This document shows positions 8,410 to 16,830 of a DNA stretch of 64,000 bases, piece by piece. Within the stretch, counting starts at the first letter, position 1; each line of letters starts with the position of its first letter. A model generated the notes under the pieces. That model was not told the origin of the DNA and searched no databases. It saw only the letters and a list, made by a program, of their open reading frames with translations. The position numbers and the translations under genes are program-made. Source of the stretch: Coriobacteriaceae bacterium (GTDB lineage: Bacteria > Actinomycetota > Coriobacteriia > Coriobacteriales > Atopobiaceae); contig SFGZ01000004.1 in NCBI GenBank assembly GCA_004557505.1, forward strand, positions 124,001-188,000, written 5' to 3'.

Positions 8410-9204
8410 ATGCGCGTGCCCAAGCTCATTGCCAGCGACATCGACGGCACCATGCTCGTCAACTGGGCGCCGCGTTTCTCTCCGCAGATGCTGGGGCTCG
8501 TCGAGCGCATCGTGGACTCGGGAATCGTCTTTGTCCCCGCGACCGGCAGGCAGTACACCAACCTGCGGCGGCTCTTCTCGCCCGTTGCCGACCGCATCCA
8601 GTATGTATGCGAGAACGGCGCGCTTGCCATTGCGGACGGCGAGCTGGCGTACCGGGCCACGATGGATGGCGGCCTCGCCCGCGAGATCATCGAGGACATG
8701 CTGGCCGACCCTGGCTGCGAGCCCGTGGTCTCGGGGATGCGGACGGTCTACGTGCGCACTGGCGCGCCGGAGCTGGTGGACCACCTCACCAACGTGACCG
8801 GCTACGACGTGACCGAGCTGGATGACGTCACGGACATGCCGGAGCCGTTCATGAAGGTCTCGGCGTACTGCACCGACGGCGTCCCGCGCGAGAGGCACTG
8901 GCACGAGCGCTTTGGCGGGCGCTGCGCGGTCAAGGTCTCGGGCCTGCAGTGGCTTGACCTGGTGCCGAACGGCGTCGACAAGGGCGTTGCCCTGGCTGCG
9001 CTGGCCGAGCGCCTGGGGATTGCGCCCGAGGACTGCATGGCGTTTGGCGATGCCGAGAACGACGTGGAGATGCTCGAATGGGTGGGCTGCCCCATAACGA
9101 TGGAGACGGCGCAGCCGTCGGTGCTGCCGCTGGGGCGCTATCGCACCGACACCGTCGAGCGCGCGTTCGAGCGCATCCTCGACGGACGTGGCTTCGAGTG
9201 GTAG
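8410..9204 (+). CDS. HAD-superfamily (Cof-type, subclass IIB) phosphatase
   Basis: A 264-residue HAD hydrolase. Motif I is DIDGT at residues 10-14 (nucleophile Asp10, acid/base Asp12), and the C-terminal motif IV region is GDAEND near residue 213. A large cap domain lies between them, as in the Cof/YwpJ type, which dephosphorylates small sugar phosphates and cofactors such as PLP or FMN. The real substrate cannot be read from sequence. The ATG at 8410 has GAGGAGAG upstream; the frame continues upstream to a GTG at 8356 without a site. It is apparently monocistronic, divergent from the marR operon. Confidence 0.9.
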   Translation: MRVPKLIASDIDGTMLVNWAPRFSPQMLGLVERIVDSGIVFVPATGRQYTNLRRLFSPVADRIQYVCENGALAIADGELAYRATMDGGLAREIIEDMLADPGCEPVVSGMRTVYVRTGAPELVDHLTNVTGYDVTELDDVTDMPEPFMKVSAYCTDGVPRERHWHERFGGRCAVKVSGLQWLDLVPNGVDKGVALAALAERLGIAPEDCMAFGDAENDVEMLEWVGCPITMETAQPSVLPLGRYRTDTVERAFERILDGRGFEW

Positions 9205-9388
9205 GGGGCGGGCCCCGTGTGGCAGATGCCCAGCTCACGCGCCCGGATTCGCCACCCGTCCCACATTTCGTCGTTACATTATGAACATGATGACGTAATG
9301 TCAGTACCGTGTAATCTACCAGCGAGAACACCATGTTTGGTTGCATCGGGTATGATGCTTGCGCCAACAATCGAAAGGTGACGCCTAC

Positions 9389-10435
9389 ATGGTCAGCTTC
9401 CCTCAGTTTGTCGCAGCCGTCCAGACCAACCCGTTCCTTGCCTTGGTCATGGTCTTGGTCATCGGGACCATCTTCGTGAACGGCGCGACGGATGCCGCGA
9501 ACGCCATCGCCGAGCCCGTGGGCACGCGCGCCATCGGCGTCAACCAGGCCATCGTCATGAGCGTGGTGTGCAACTTTGTGGGCCTTGTCGGCATGACGCT
9601 CATCTCCACCGCCGTCGCCAACACCATGAGCGGCATGGTCGACTTTGGCGGTGATGCCCACGCCGCCCTCATCGCCCTTGCGGCGGCGACTGTGGGCATC
9701 GTGACCTGGGCTTCCATTGCCTGGGTCTTTGGCATCCCCACCTCCGAGAGCCATGCCCTCATCGCCGGCCTCACCGGTGCCGCGCTGGCCGTACAAGGCG
9801 GCTTCGGGGGCGTGAACATGGGCGAGTGGGTCAAGGTCGTCTACGGCCTGGTGCTCTCGACGGTCCTGGGCTATGGTGCCGGCTGGGTCATCGCCAAGGC
9901 CATCCCCATCATCTTCCGGCAGGCGGACCGGCGCCGCATGAACAGCATCTTCAAGAAGTGGCAGGTCGTCGGTGCCGCTGGCATGGCCACCATGCACGGC
10001 GCCCAGGACGGCCAGAAGTTCATGTCCACCGCCATGATGGCCGTGCTCCTCTCGCAGGGCGTGTCGATCGACGGTGCGCAGTTCCCGCTCTGGATCGAGA
10101 TCATCTGCGCTGCGGCCATGGCCATCGGTACCGCCATCGGCGGCAAGCGCATCATCAAGAAGGTCGGCATAGAGATGGTCTCGCTCGAGCAATACCAGGG
10201 CTTCGCCGCCTCGGTGAGCGCCACGGCGTCGCTGCTCATCGCCACCCTTACGGGCCTGCCCGTCTCGACCACCCACACGTCGACCGCCGCCATGATGGGC
10301 GCCGGCGCGGCAAAGAACGTCCGCTCCGTCAATTGGGGCGTTGCCAAGGAGATGGTCCTTGCCTGGGTCTTCACGTTCCCCGGCTGCGGCCTCATTGGAT
10401 ACCTGCTCACCAAGCTCTTCCTCGTCGTGTTCTAA
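9389..10435 (+). CDS. pit: PiT-family inorganic phosphate permease
   Basis: A 348-residue integral membrane protein with about ten hydrophobic helices. Both halves carry the family signature: NGATDAANAIAEPVGTRA near residues 31-48 and GLPVSTTHTSTAAMMGAGAA in the C-terminal half. The first is a variant of the usual GANDVAN. PiT permeases import phosphate with H+ or Na+ as metal-phosphate complexes. The ATG at 9389 has GAAAGGTG upstream; an extra 10 codons upstream lack a site. The downstream DUF47 gene begins 9 bases after the stop, the standard partner for this permease type. The 5' region holds an AT-rich stretch with ACATTA/TAATGT inverted arms and a TATGAT that may be a -10 box. Confidence 0.93.
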   Translation: MVSFPQFVAAVQTNPFLALVMVLVIGTIFVNGATDAANAIAEPVGTRAIGVNQAIVMSVVCNFVGLVGMTLISTAVANTMSGMVDFGGDAHAALIALAAATVGIVTWASIAWVFGIPTSESHALIAGLTGAALAVQGGFGGVNMGEWVKVVYGLVLSTVLGYGAGWVIAKAIPIIFRQADRRRMNSIFKKWQVVGAAGMATMHGAQDGQKFMSTAMMAVLLSQGVSIDGAQFPLWIEIICAAAMAIGTAIGGKRIIKKVGIEMVSLEQYQGFAASVSATASLLIATLTGLPVSTTHTSTAAMMGAGAAKNVRSVNWGVAKEMVLAWVFTFPGCGLIGYLLTKLFLVVF

Positions 10436-10444
10436 GGAGAACCC

Positions 10445-11065
10445 ATGGCCCGTGCAAAGAAAGAGGACATCTTCTACACCCTGCTCAAGGACTTCGCCGC
10501 CCGCGTCGAGGACGCGGCCGTGGAGTACGTGAAGATCATCGCGGACTTCCCCGAGACCACGTCCGAGATTCCACAGGTGAAGGTCTACGAGAACAAGTGC
10601 GACGAGAAGGTCAAACACATCATGGAGGAGCTCTACTCGTCCTTTGTGACGCCCATCGAGCGCTCGGACATCAACGACCTCGCGCTGGCCATGGACGACA
10701 TCGTGGACTACATGAACGCCATCGCCTCCGGGCTGGACCTCTTCAACGTGAACGAGATGCGCAAGGAGGGGCCGCAGATGGCCAGCCTCACGCTGACGGC
10801 CGTCAGGGACATCCACGTGATGATCGACCACCTGCCCGACTACAAGAAGGATCCGCTGGTCATGGAGAAGGCCATCGCCGTGGGCCACATCGAGGACGAG
10901 GGCGACCTGGTCTACCAGAACGCGCTGCGCCGACTCTTCCTGGAGGAGCCCAACGGCCGCTACACCGTCACGTGGACGCGCCTCTTCGACCAGATGGAAG
11001 ACCTGCTGGATGCATGCGACAACACTGCCGGTGTAGTGCGCTCCGTGGTGCTCAAGGGCGCGTAG
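10445..11065 (+). CDS. DUF47 / PhoU-like accessory protein of the Pit permease
   Basis: A 206-residue all-helical protein of the DUF47 (Pit accessory, PhoU-like) family. It has conserved acidic metal-binding positions in the segments CDEKVKHIMEELYSSFVTPI and ALAMDDIVDYMNAI, and a terminal DQMEDLLDACDNTA segment. Such proteins modulate the adjacent PiT permease, probably from the cytoplasmic face. The ATG follows AAGGAGAACCC, 9 bases after pit, so translation is probably coupled. Here the accessory gene follows the permease, the reverse of the order seen in many bacteria. Confidence 0.93.
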   Translation: MARAKKEDIFYTLLKDFAARVEDAAVEYVKIIADFPETTSEIPQVKVYENKCDEKVKHIMEELYSSFVTPIERSDINDLALAMDDIVDYMNAIASGLDLFNVNEMRKEGPQMASLTLTAVRDIHVMIDHLPDYKKDPLVMEKAIAVGHIEDEGDLVYQNALRRLFLEEPNGRYTVTWTRLFDQMEDLLDACDNTAGVVRSVVLKGA

Positions 11066-11519
11066 GGCCGTTTCCCCCTCGCACCAGGCGCGCTTCGGGC
11101 GGCTGCCGTCCCGCTTGCGTGGGCGACGGCCGCTTTCTGCGGCGCTTCGCTATGCCGTGCGCGGCGTTCGTGCGTCAAGAGGCCCTTTGTCGCACATTTT
11201 TTCCGGAATCTGCATCGAACTGCCCTTCATGACACGTAGTTTGGGTGCCCGCCGACGTACCCTTTGCTACATGTTGTGTATCAAGTATTTACTACAACAA
11301 TATGCTGTGCCTACCGGCCTTCTGATACGAGGGACGTTTCCAAAACCGCGTGTAATGTAGGGCAGTACGATGCATCTGGGGCTCATGTTTGTGTAAAGAC
11401 GGCCACTTCGATGCAGGCCCAACGGTCTCCCGCCCCATTGGGCGGCCGGGCAAGCGCCTCGCGCGGCCGGCTCTCCTAAAGGCGGCTTTGGGATCAGCCG
11501 TATCATGCTCCTTTGAAAA
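11066..11519. other. Intergenic region after the phosphate operon
   Basis: I see no gene here. A GCCGTC/GACGGC hairpin at about 11100-11133 may terminate the pit operon, but it lacks a T-run. The rest, up to the nad promoter, holds a locally AT-richer stretch (11270-11360) without a recognisable motif. Confidence 0.5.
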
Positions 11520-11554
11520 CTGTCTTGTCAGATGGCAAGACAGAGTGCCATACT
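11520..11554 (+). promoter_or_regulatory. nadABC promoter with candidate NiaR operator
   Basis: A -35 TTGTCA (11525-11530) and a -10 CATACT (11549-11554) are separated by 18 bases, about 36 bases before the nadA start. A perfect inverted repeat, CTGTCTTG at 11520-11527 and CAAGACAG at 11536-11543, overlaps the -35 box and spacer. A repressor bound there would block RNA polymerase. The operon encodes a NiaR-type regulator as its last gene, whose family recognises TGTC-containing palindromes (recalled from the family, not checked), so this is the obvious operator candidate. Confidence 0.6.
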
Positions 11555-11589
11555 GTCGCACCAGTGGCCGTGCCAACCAAGGGGGCATC

Positions 11590-12528
11590 GTGGAGGAAGA
11601 CCAATCAAGGGGCAAAGGCGCGCTTGCCGAGAAAGTCGAGCGTCTCAAACGCGAGAGGGGCGCCGTGGTCCTCGCGCACTACTACGTCCCCGCCGAGACG
11701 CAGCGCCTTGCGGACTACGTGGGCGACTCGTTCTACCTGGCGCGCTTGGCAAAGACCCTTGATGCGCCGGTCATCGTGCTGTGCGGCGTATCGTTTATGG
11801 CCGAGAGCGTGAAGCTTTTGAACCCCGCGCGCCGCGTCCTCATGCCGGAGCCCGCCGCGGACTGCCCCATGGCCCACATGGTGCGCCGCGAGGACGTCGA
11901 CCGCGTCCGCGCCGACGTGCCCGACCTTGCCGTCGTGGCCTACGTCAACACCACGGCCGAGATCAAGCGCTGGGCCGACGTTTGCGTGACGTCCTCGAAC
12001 GCCGTCAAAGTGGTGCGCGAGCTGCCCGAGAGGAACGTCCTCTTCATCCCCGACATGAACCTTGGTCGCTATGTGGCCGAGCAGGTGCCCGAGAAGCACG
12101 TGATCTTAAACCGCGGCTATTGTCCCACGCACCATAAGATCGGCGTCGCCGCGGTCGAGGCGCTGGAGCTGGCTCACCCGGACGCCTTGGTCCTGGCGCA
12201 TCCCGAGTGTACGCGCGAGGTGCTCGACGAGGCGGACTTCATAGGCTCCACCAAGCAGATCATCGAGCGCATCGCCACGGGTGGGGAGCGCGAGTTCATC
12301 GTGCTCACCGTGGTGGGCATCGCGGCCGAGATAGCGCGTCGCACCGAGGGCCAGGGCAAGCGCGTCTTCTTCCCCGAGCCCGCACCCGCGTGCCCCAACA
12401 TGGCCATGGTCACGCCCGAGAAGCTCCTGGCCTGCCTGGAGGGCATGACGGGGGAGATCGCGCTGCCCGAGGAGCCGAGGCGGGCCGTCGAGCCGCTCGA
12501 GCGCATGCTTGAGCTGGCGGGGAGGTGA
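11590..12528 (+). CDS. nadA: Quinolinate synthase
   Basis: A 312-residue NadA that condenses iminoaspartate with dihydroxyacetone phosphate to quinolinate, using a [4Fe-4S] cluster. The three cluster cysteines are visible: Cys92 in ADCPMAHM, Cys178 in NRGYCPTHH and Cys268 in ACPNMAM. Other family motifs are LAHYYV near residue 28, GVSFMAES near 66 and HPECTREV. The GTG at 11590 has AAGGGGG upstream; the longer upstream frame is not protein-like. It is the first gene of nadA-nadB-nadC-niaR, and NadB supplies its unstable substrate. Confidence 0.96.
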   Translation: MEEDQSRGKGALAEKVERLKRERGAVVLAHYYVPAETQRLADYVGDSFYLARLAKTLDAPVIVLCGVSFMAESVKLLNPARRVLMPEPAADCPMAHMVRREDVDRVRADVPDLAVVAYVNTTAEIKRWADVCVTSSNAVKVVRELPERNVLFIPDMNLGRYVAEQVPEKHVILNRGYCPTHHKIGVAAVEALELAHPDALVLAHPECTREVLDEADFIGSTKQIIERIATGGEREFIVLTVVGIAAEIARRTEGQGKRVFFPEPAPACPNMAMVTPEKLLACLEGMTGEIALPEEPRRAVEPLERMLELAGR

Positions 12529-12533
12529 GAGGC

Positions 12534-13775
12534 ATGGGGCGCGCTACCATGGCAGAGGTGTCGGCTCAGGCGGAGGAGGCCGCCGTGTCTTCGCAGCCGC
12601 AGCCCCTTGCGAGCGACGTGGTCATCGTGGGCTGCGGCGTGGCCGGACTCTACGCGGCGCTCAACCTTCCGCGCGGGCTGCGCGTGACCATGATCTGCAA
12701 GGAAGACCTTGAGAGCTGCGACTCGATGCTCGCGCAGGGCGGCATCTGCGTGATGCGCGACCACGACGACTACGACTCGTGGTTTGACGACACCATGCGC
12801 GCGGGCCACGGCGAGTGCCGCGCGAGCAGCGTGGACGCCATGATCTGGTCGAGCCGGGACGTGGTCTCGGACCTCGTGCGCCTTGGCGTGGAGTTCGACC
12901 GCTCGCCCGACGGCGGCTACGACTACACCCGCGAGGGCGCCCACTCGCGCCCGCGCATCCTCCATCACGCCGACGTCACCGGCAAGGAGATCACGACCAA
13001 GCTCCTGGCGCAGGCGCGCCTGCTCTCCAACGTGGAGATCCGCGAGCACGTGTGCATGGACGACCTCGTGGTCGAGGACGGCGCCTGCGCGGGCATCGTG
13101 GCGCACGACGCGCGCGGGGGGCACCTCGAGCTGCGGGCGCGCGACGTCATCCTCGCCACGGGCGGCGTCGGAGGCCTCTACGAGCGCTCGACCAACTTCC
13201 CCTGCCTCACGGGCGACGGCTGCCGTGTGGCGGCGGCCCATGGCGTGACGCTCGACCACATGGACTACGTGCAGATCCATCCCACCTCGCTCTACAGCGA
13301 GAAGCCCGGTCGCGCCTTCCTCATCTCCGAGAGCTGTCGCGGCGAGGGTGCCGTCCTCCTCAACGCCGCCGGCGAGCGCTTCTGCGACGAGCTTTCGCCC
13401 CGTGACGTGGTCTCACGCGCCATATCCGACCAGATGGAGCGCGAGGGCTCCCGCTATGTGCGCCTCTCGTTCGAGCGTGTGCCCAAAGGCGTCATCCGCG
13501 GACACTTCGCCCACATATGGCGGCGCTGCCTCGAGGAGGGCTACGACATCTGCCGCGAGCCCATCCCGGTGGTGCCCGCGCAGCACTACCTCATGGGCGG
13601 CATCCACGTGGGAGACAACTCCGAGACCAGCCTTCCGCACCTCTATGCGGCGGGCGAGACAAGCTGCAACGGCGTACACGGCGCAAACCGGCTGGCGAGC
13701 AACTCGCTCCTCGAGAGCCTCGTCTTCTCCCGGCTCGCCGCGCGAGACATCGTGAGAGAAAGGCATGCCGCATGA
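12534..13775 (+). CDS. nadB: L-aspartate oxidase
   Basis: A 413-residue flavoprotein that oxidises L-aspartate to iminoaspartate for NadA. The N-terminal FAD-binding motif is GCGVAGLYAAL; DSMLAQGGICV and YVQIHPTSLY follow, and the ending HGANRLASNSLLESLVFSRLAA matches the active-site region of the succinate dehydrogenase flavoprotein family. It is shorter than the ~540-residue E. coli enzyme because the C-terminal helical domain is missing, as is common in anaerobic Gram-positives. Aspartate may then be oxidised with fumarate rather than O2 (inference). The ATG at 12534 has GGAGG 9 bases upstream; a GTG at 12525 overlaps the nadA stop. The 3' end overlaps nadC by 4 bases. Confidence 0.95.
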   Translation: MGRATMAEVSAQAEEAAVSSQPQPLASDVVIVGCGVAGLYAALNLPRGLRVTMICKEDLESCDSMLAQGGICVMRDHDDYDSWFDDTMRAGHGECRASSVDAMIWSSRDVVSDLVRLGVEFDRSPDGGYDYTREGAHSRPRILHHADVTGKEITTKLLAQARLLSNVEIREHVCMDDLVVEDGACAGIVAHDARGGHLELRARDVILATGGVGGLYERSTNFPCLTGDGCRVAAAHGVTLDHMDYVQIHPTSLYSEKPGRAFLISESCRGEGAVLLNAAGERFCDELSPRDVVSRAISDQMEREGSRYVRLSFERVPKGVIRGHFAHIWRRCLEEGYDICREPIPVVPAQHYLMGGIHVGDNSETSLPHLYAAGETSCNGVHGANRLASNSLLESLVFSRLAARDIVRERHAA

Positions 13776-14635
13776 ACTCGGTGACACTCAGGCTCCAGGC
13801 CGAGCCGCTGATCCTCTCGGCCCTTCGCGAAGACATAACCAGCGAGGACGTCACCACGGCGTCCGTGATAGGGGAGGAGGCCGTAGGCGAGGTGCGCCTC
13901 ATCGCCAAGGAGGACGGCGTCATTTGCGGGCTGGACGTGTTCGCGCGCACCTTCGGGCTTCTGGACCCCGCGGCCACCTGCCGGTTCTCGGTCGAGGAGG
14001 GGGCAGACGTCGCCGCCGGGCAGGATCTGGGCTGCGTGCGCGCCCACGTGCGGGCGCTCCTCTCAGGCGAGCGGGTGGCGCTCAACTTCCTGCAGCGCAT
14101 GAGCGGCATCGCCACGGCGGCGCGGAGAATGTCGGCGCTCTTCGCGGGCACGCGCACGCGCCTTGTGGACACGCGAAAGACCTGCCCCAACATGCGCGTC
14201 TTCGAGAAGGAGGCCGTGCGCGTGGGTGGTGCCGGCAACCACCGCTACAACCTCTCCGATGGCGTGCTTCTCAAGGATAACCACATCGACGCGGCAGGCG
14301 GGGTGGCCAACGCGGTGGTGGCCGCGCGTGCGCATGCGCCCTTCGTGCGCAAGATCGAGGTCGAGGTCGAGACGATCGAGCAGGTCCGCGAAGCGGTTGC
14401 CGCGGGCGCAGACATCGTCATGCTCGACAACATGGGCCTGGACGCCATGCGCGAGGCCATCCGCGTGATCGATGGCGCCGCCGAGGTGGAGGTCTCGGGC
14501 AACGTCACGATGGAGCGCGCGGCCCGTCTCGCCGACCTGGGCGTGGACTACGTCTCCTCGGGCGCGCTCACCCACTCCGCGCCCATCCTCGACCTCTCGC
14601 TCAAGCACCTCACCGTGACCTCGAATCCATGCTAG
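13772..14635 (+). CDS. nadC: Nicotinate-nucleotide pyrophosphorylase (carboxylating), QPRTase
   Basis: A 287-residue type II phosphoribosyltransferase converting quinolinate and PRPP to nicotinate mononucleotide, CO2 and PPi. Family motifs are LREDITSEDVTT near the N-terminus, ERVALNFLQRMSGIAT, the substrate-binding DTRKTCPNMRVFEKEAV, GGAGNHRYNLSDGVLLKDNH, and LDNM with the C-terminal VSGNV barrel segment. The start overlaps the nadB stop in an ATGA arrangement, so translation is coupled. The length is normal for the family. It completes the de novo NAD route begun by NadB and NadA. Confidence 0.96.
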   Translation: MNSVTLRLQAEPLILSALREDITSEDVTTASVIGEEAVGEVRLIAKEDGVICGLDVFARTFGLLDPAATCRFSVEEGADVAAGQDLGCVRAHVRALLSGERVALNFLQRMSGIATAARRMSALFAGTRTRLVDTRKTCPNMRVFEKEAVRVGGAGNHRYNLSDGVLLKDNHIDAAGGVANAVVAARAHAPFVRKIEVEVETIEQVREAVAAGADIVMLDNMGLDAMREAIRVIDGAAEVEVSGNVTMERAARLADLGVDYVSSGALTHSAPILDLSLKHLTVTSNPC

Positions 14636-14644
14636 GCTGGGTGC

Positions 14645-15175
14645 ATGGGCGGAGAAGATCGCAGGGCAAAGATCGTGGCGCTCCTCGGCAGTGCCGGGGC
14701 AGCCGTCTCCGGTGGCAGGCTGGCGCGCGAGCTTGGCGTGAGCCGGCAGGTCATCGTGCAGGACGTGGCGCTCCTCAGGTGCGGCGGCGTCGAGGTGGAG
14801 TCCACCCACCGCGGCTACGTGCTGCGCAGGCGCGCCATGCCGCGCCGCATCTTCAAGGTGCGGCACGGCGAGGAGCAGGTGGAGGACGAGCTCAACCTGA
14901 TCGTCGATCTCGGCGGGACCGTGGAGGACGTGGTGGTGAACCATCGCACCTACGGCGTGATCTCCGTGCCGCTCAACGTCTCGAGCCGCCGCGACGTGGC
15001 GCGTTACCTGGCGGACATCGCGTCGAGCAGGTCGACGCCCCTCTCGCGCGTGACCTCCGGCTACCACTTCCACCACGTGAGCGCCCCCTCCGAGGAGGTC
15101 CTGGATGAGATTGGCGCAGCGTTGGGAAAGCGGGGGTATCTGGTGGACCGCCTGCCGTACGAGACCGTCGAGTGA
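14645..15175 (+). CDS. niaR: NiaR-type transcriptional repressor of NAD biosynthesis (HTH_11 + 3H domain)
   Basis: A 176-residue regulator with an N-terminal HTH_11 DNA-binding domain (LARELGVSRQVIVQDVALLR, near residues 25-45) and a C-terminal 3H domain. The conserved His residues are visible in VRHGEEQ, NHRTYG and SGYHFHHV and probably bind metal. NiaR/YrxA proteins repress NAD synthesis or niacin uptake genes when nicotinic acid is available. The gene starts 9 bases after nadC and closes the operon, so it probably regulates its own synthesis through the palindrome at 11520-11543. The stop codon is followed at once by a short palindromic repeat that may end transcription. Confidence 0.9.
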   Translation: MGGEDRRAKIVALLGSAGAAVSGGRLARELGVSRQVIVQDVALLRCGGVEVESTHRGYVLRRRAMPRRIFKVRHGEEQVEDELNLIVDLGGTVEDVVVNHRTYGVISVPLNVSSRRDVARYLADIASSRSTPLSRVTSGYHFHHVSAPSEEVLDEIGAALGKRGYLVDRLPYETVE

Positions 15176-15199
15176 GGCAAGGGGACGGTCCCTCGTCTC
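15174..15199. repeat. Short palindromic repeat, GAGACAAGGG family, copy 2
   Basis: An imperfect palindrome, GAGGCAAGGGGAC followed by GTCCCTCGTCTC, starting in the niaR stop codon and followed by ATTGTT. It is a probable terminator of the nad operon and belongs to the six-copy family in this window. Confidence 0.7.
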
Positions 15200-15304
15200 A
15201 TTGTTACAAGCTACGCACTGATTACGGCCATCCGGTCTCGCCGTCCTACCCTGATAAGGCACATGCCTGCATCTGCGCGCGAGTCGGATGAGAGGGGAAT
15301 GCCA

Positions 15305-16342
15305 ATGGAGAAGAAGGACATCGACTGGGGCAGCCTCGGGTTTGCCTATATGCCCACCGACTACAGCTACGTCTCGAACTACAAGAATGGCGCCTGGGAC
15401 GAGGGTGCGCTCACGCCCGACCACACCGTCACGCTCTCCGAGTGCGCGGGGCTCCTCCACTACTGCCAGGAGGTCTTCGAGGGCCTCAAGGCCTATACCA
15501 CCAAGGACGGTGACATAGTCTGCTTCCGTCCGGACCAGAACGCCGGGCGCATGCACGACTCTGCGGAGCGCATCTGCATGCCGCCGTTTCCCAAGGACCG
15601 TTTCGTGAAGGCCGTCGAGGAGGTCGTCAGGGCGAACGCGGCCTACGTCCCGCCCTTCGGCTCCGGCGCCACCCTCTACATCCGTCCGTTCATGTTCGCG
15701 ACCGGAGACGTCATCGGCGTGAAGCCCGCAACCGAGTACCAGTTCCGCATCCTCGTGACGCCCGTCGGTCCGTACTACAAGGGCGGCGTGCATCCCGTCA
15801 AGTTGCAGGTCTCCAAGTTTGATCGCGCGGCACCCCACGGCACCGGCAACATCAAGGCCGGCCTCAACTACGCCATGAGCCTCTATCCCAGCGTCGAGGC
15901 GCATTCCAAGGGCTATGCGGACAACATGTTCCTCGACCCCAAGACCCGCACCTACGTCGAGGAGTCCGGCGGCGCCAACATCCTCTTCGTCAAGGGGGAT
16001 GGCACCCTCGTCGTGCCGCAGTCCCTCACCGACTCCATCCTCCCCTCCGTCACGCGCCGCTCGCTGGTCGACGTGGCCGAGAAGATGCTGGGCATGAGGG
16101 TCGAGCAGCGCCCTGTCAAGTTCCAGGAGATTCTGGACAACGAGTTCGTCGAGGCCGGCATGTGCGGCACCGCCGCCGTCATCTCGCCCGTGGGCGAGGT
16201 CGACAGCGACGACGTCCGCTACGTCTTCAAGAGCGGCATGGAGAACGTGGGGCCCGTCATGAAGGAGCTGCGCGAGACGCTTACCGGCATCCAGTCCGGC
16301 GAGGTCGAGGATCGGTTTGGGTGGGTCCACAAGATCTGCTAG
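15305..16342 (+). CDS. ilvE: Branched-chain amino acid aminotransferase
   Basis: A ~345-residue class IV (fold type IV) PLP aminotransferase of the longer IlvE/BCAT group II type. It interconverts Leu/Ile/Val with their 2-oxo acids. Motifs include LHYCQEVFEGLKAY, GATLYIRPFMFATG, the PLP-lysine segment GNIKAGLNYAMSLYP, and EESGGANILFVKGDG followed by SLTDSILPSVTRRS. The ATG at 15305 is preferred (GAGGGG at 15292-15297); an in-frame ATG at 15299 is almost as good. The gene is monocistronic between a palindromic repeat and a run of long hairpins. I see no T-box or Leu leader upstream. Confidence 0.95.
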   Translation: MEKKDIDWGSLGFAYMPTDYSYVSNYKNGAWDEGALTPDHTVTLSECAGLLHYCQEVFEGLKAYTTKDGDIVCFRPDQNAGRMHDSAERICMPPFPKDRFVKAVEEVVRANAAYVPPFGSGATLYIRPFMFATGDVIGVKPATEYQFRILVTPVGPYYKGGVHPVKLQVSKFDRAAPHGTGNIKAGLNYAMSLYPSVEAHSKGYADNMFLDPKTRTYVEESGGANILFVKGDGTLVVPQSLTDSILPSVTRRSLVDVAEKMLGMRVEQRPVKFQEILDNEFVEAGMCGTAAVISPVGEVDSDDVRYVFKSGMENVGPVMKELRETLTGIQSGEVEDRFGWVHKIC

Positions 16343-16361
16343 TCACCCGCTACGGGGGTTC

Positions 16362-16423
16362 GGGGGTCCTGTTCCCTACGAGACGTGCGCTTTGCGGAAC
16401 TTCTCTTTGGGAACAGGGCCCCC
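16362..16423. repeat. Long hairpin downstream of ilvE
   Basis: The arms GGGGGTCCTGTTCCC (16362-16376) and GGGAACAGGGCCCCC (16409-16423) pair over 15 positions with one mismatch around a 32-base loop. TACGG and CCGTA outside the arms could extend the stem. The loop carries the duplicated CGAGACGTGCGC module. There is no T-run, so it is not a typical terminator. Confidence 0.65.
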
Positions 16424-16586
16424 GCCGTATCCGGGGAGCTGGCAGGGACTCCGGGCGAGACGTGCGCCTGCGCGGACCCTCTCCGGGCCACACCGGTGGC
16501 CCGGCTTCGAGCCCGTGCCCATTTCGAGTGCGGCCGGGGTGCAGCGCAGGGCCGCTCAGACAGGCGGCGCGACCGTTTCTGGCCAC

Positions 16587-16622
16587 GCTAATTGACCAGA
16601 AAAAAATATCTGGTCAATTAGC
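16587..16622. repeat. Perfect 14-bp AT-rich palindrome
   Basis: GCTAATTGACCAGA is followed by an 8-base A/T loop and its exact reverse complement. The low GC content contrasts with the surroundings. It could be a protein-binding site or cruciform; no gene start is close enough to assign a target. Confidence 0.7.
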
Positions 16623-16770
16623 GATCTCGATTGGTGTCTAAGTATGCATTCGAGAAGGTTACGGCTACCACCAGGGAACGAGTGGAACGATTGCCCATGG
16701 ACGCGTTCCGGGAGACGCTTGCCAACGCTCACCTCTTGCCTGGCCGCAGGTCCCGTGCCCTTCTCGGCAC

Positions 16771-16806
16771 AAAAAAGTCCCCCGGCGACAAGGGCCGCCG
16801 AGGGAC
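16771..16806 (-). terminator. Rho-independent terminator of gpmA
   Basis: On the minus strand an 11-base stem GTCCCTCGGCG pairs with CGCCGGGGGAC across an 8-base loop and is followed by six T. It lies 25 bases beyond the gpmA stop. Confidence 0.9.
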
Positions 16807-16830
16807 CCAAGGCTGCGTCAGCAGCCAGAC

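Larger units (their letters stand above)
16343..16770. other. Intergenic region with successive long hairpins
   Basis: There is no gene between ilvE and the gpmA terminator. The stretch holds a long hairpin (16362-16423), an 8-bp hairpin CCGGGCCA/TGGCCCGG (16483-16504), and a 14-bp AT-rich palindrome (16587-16622). A ~32-base segment beginning CGAGACGTGCGC occurs twice, at 16379-16411 and 16456-16487. Confidence 0.6.

Noticed and set aside
8930..10888. A 652-codon minus-strand frame over the phosphate permease operon
   Set aside because: Antisense to pit and its DUF47 partner; composition is unnatural (runs of His, Asp, Gly).
15200..15304. T-box or attenuator upstream of ilvE
   Set aside because: I looked for TGGNACCGCG and for a run of Leu/Ile/Val codons before a terminator and found neither.
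14063..16330. A 755-codon open frame on the minus strand across nadC, niaR and ilvE
   Set aside because: It is antisense to three well-supported genes; its translation is rich in His, Arg, Gly and Asp with no domain. Long antisense frames are expected in GC-rich DNA with few stop codons.
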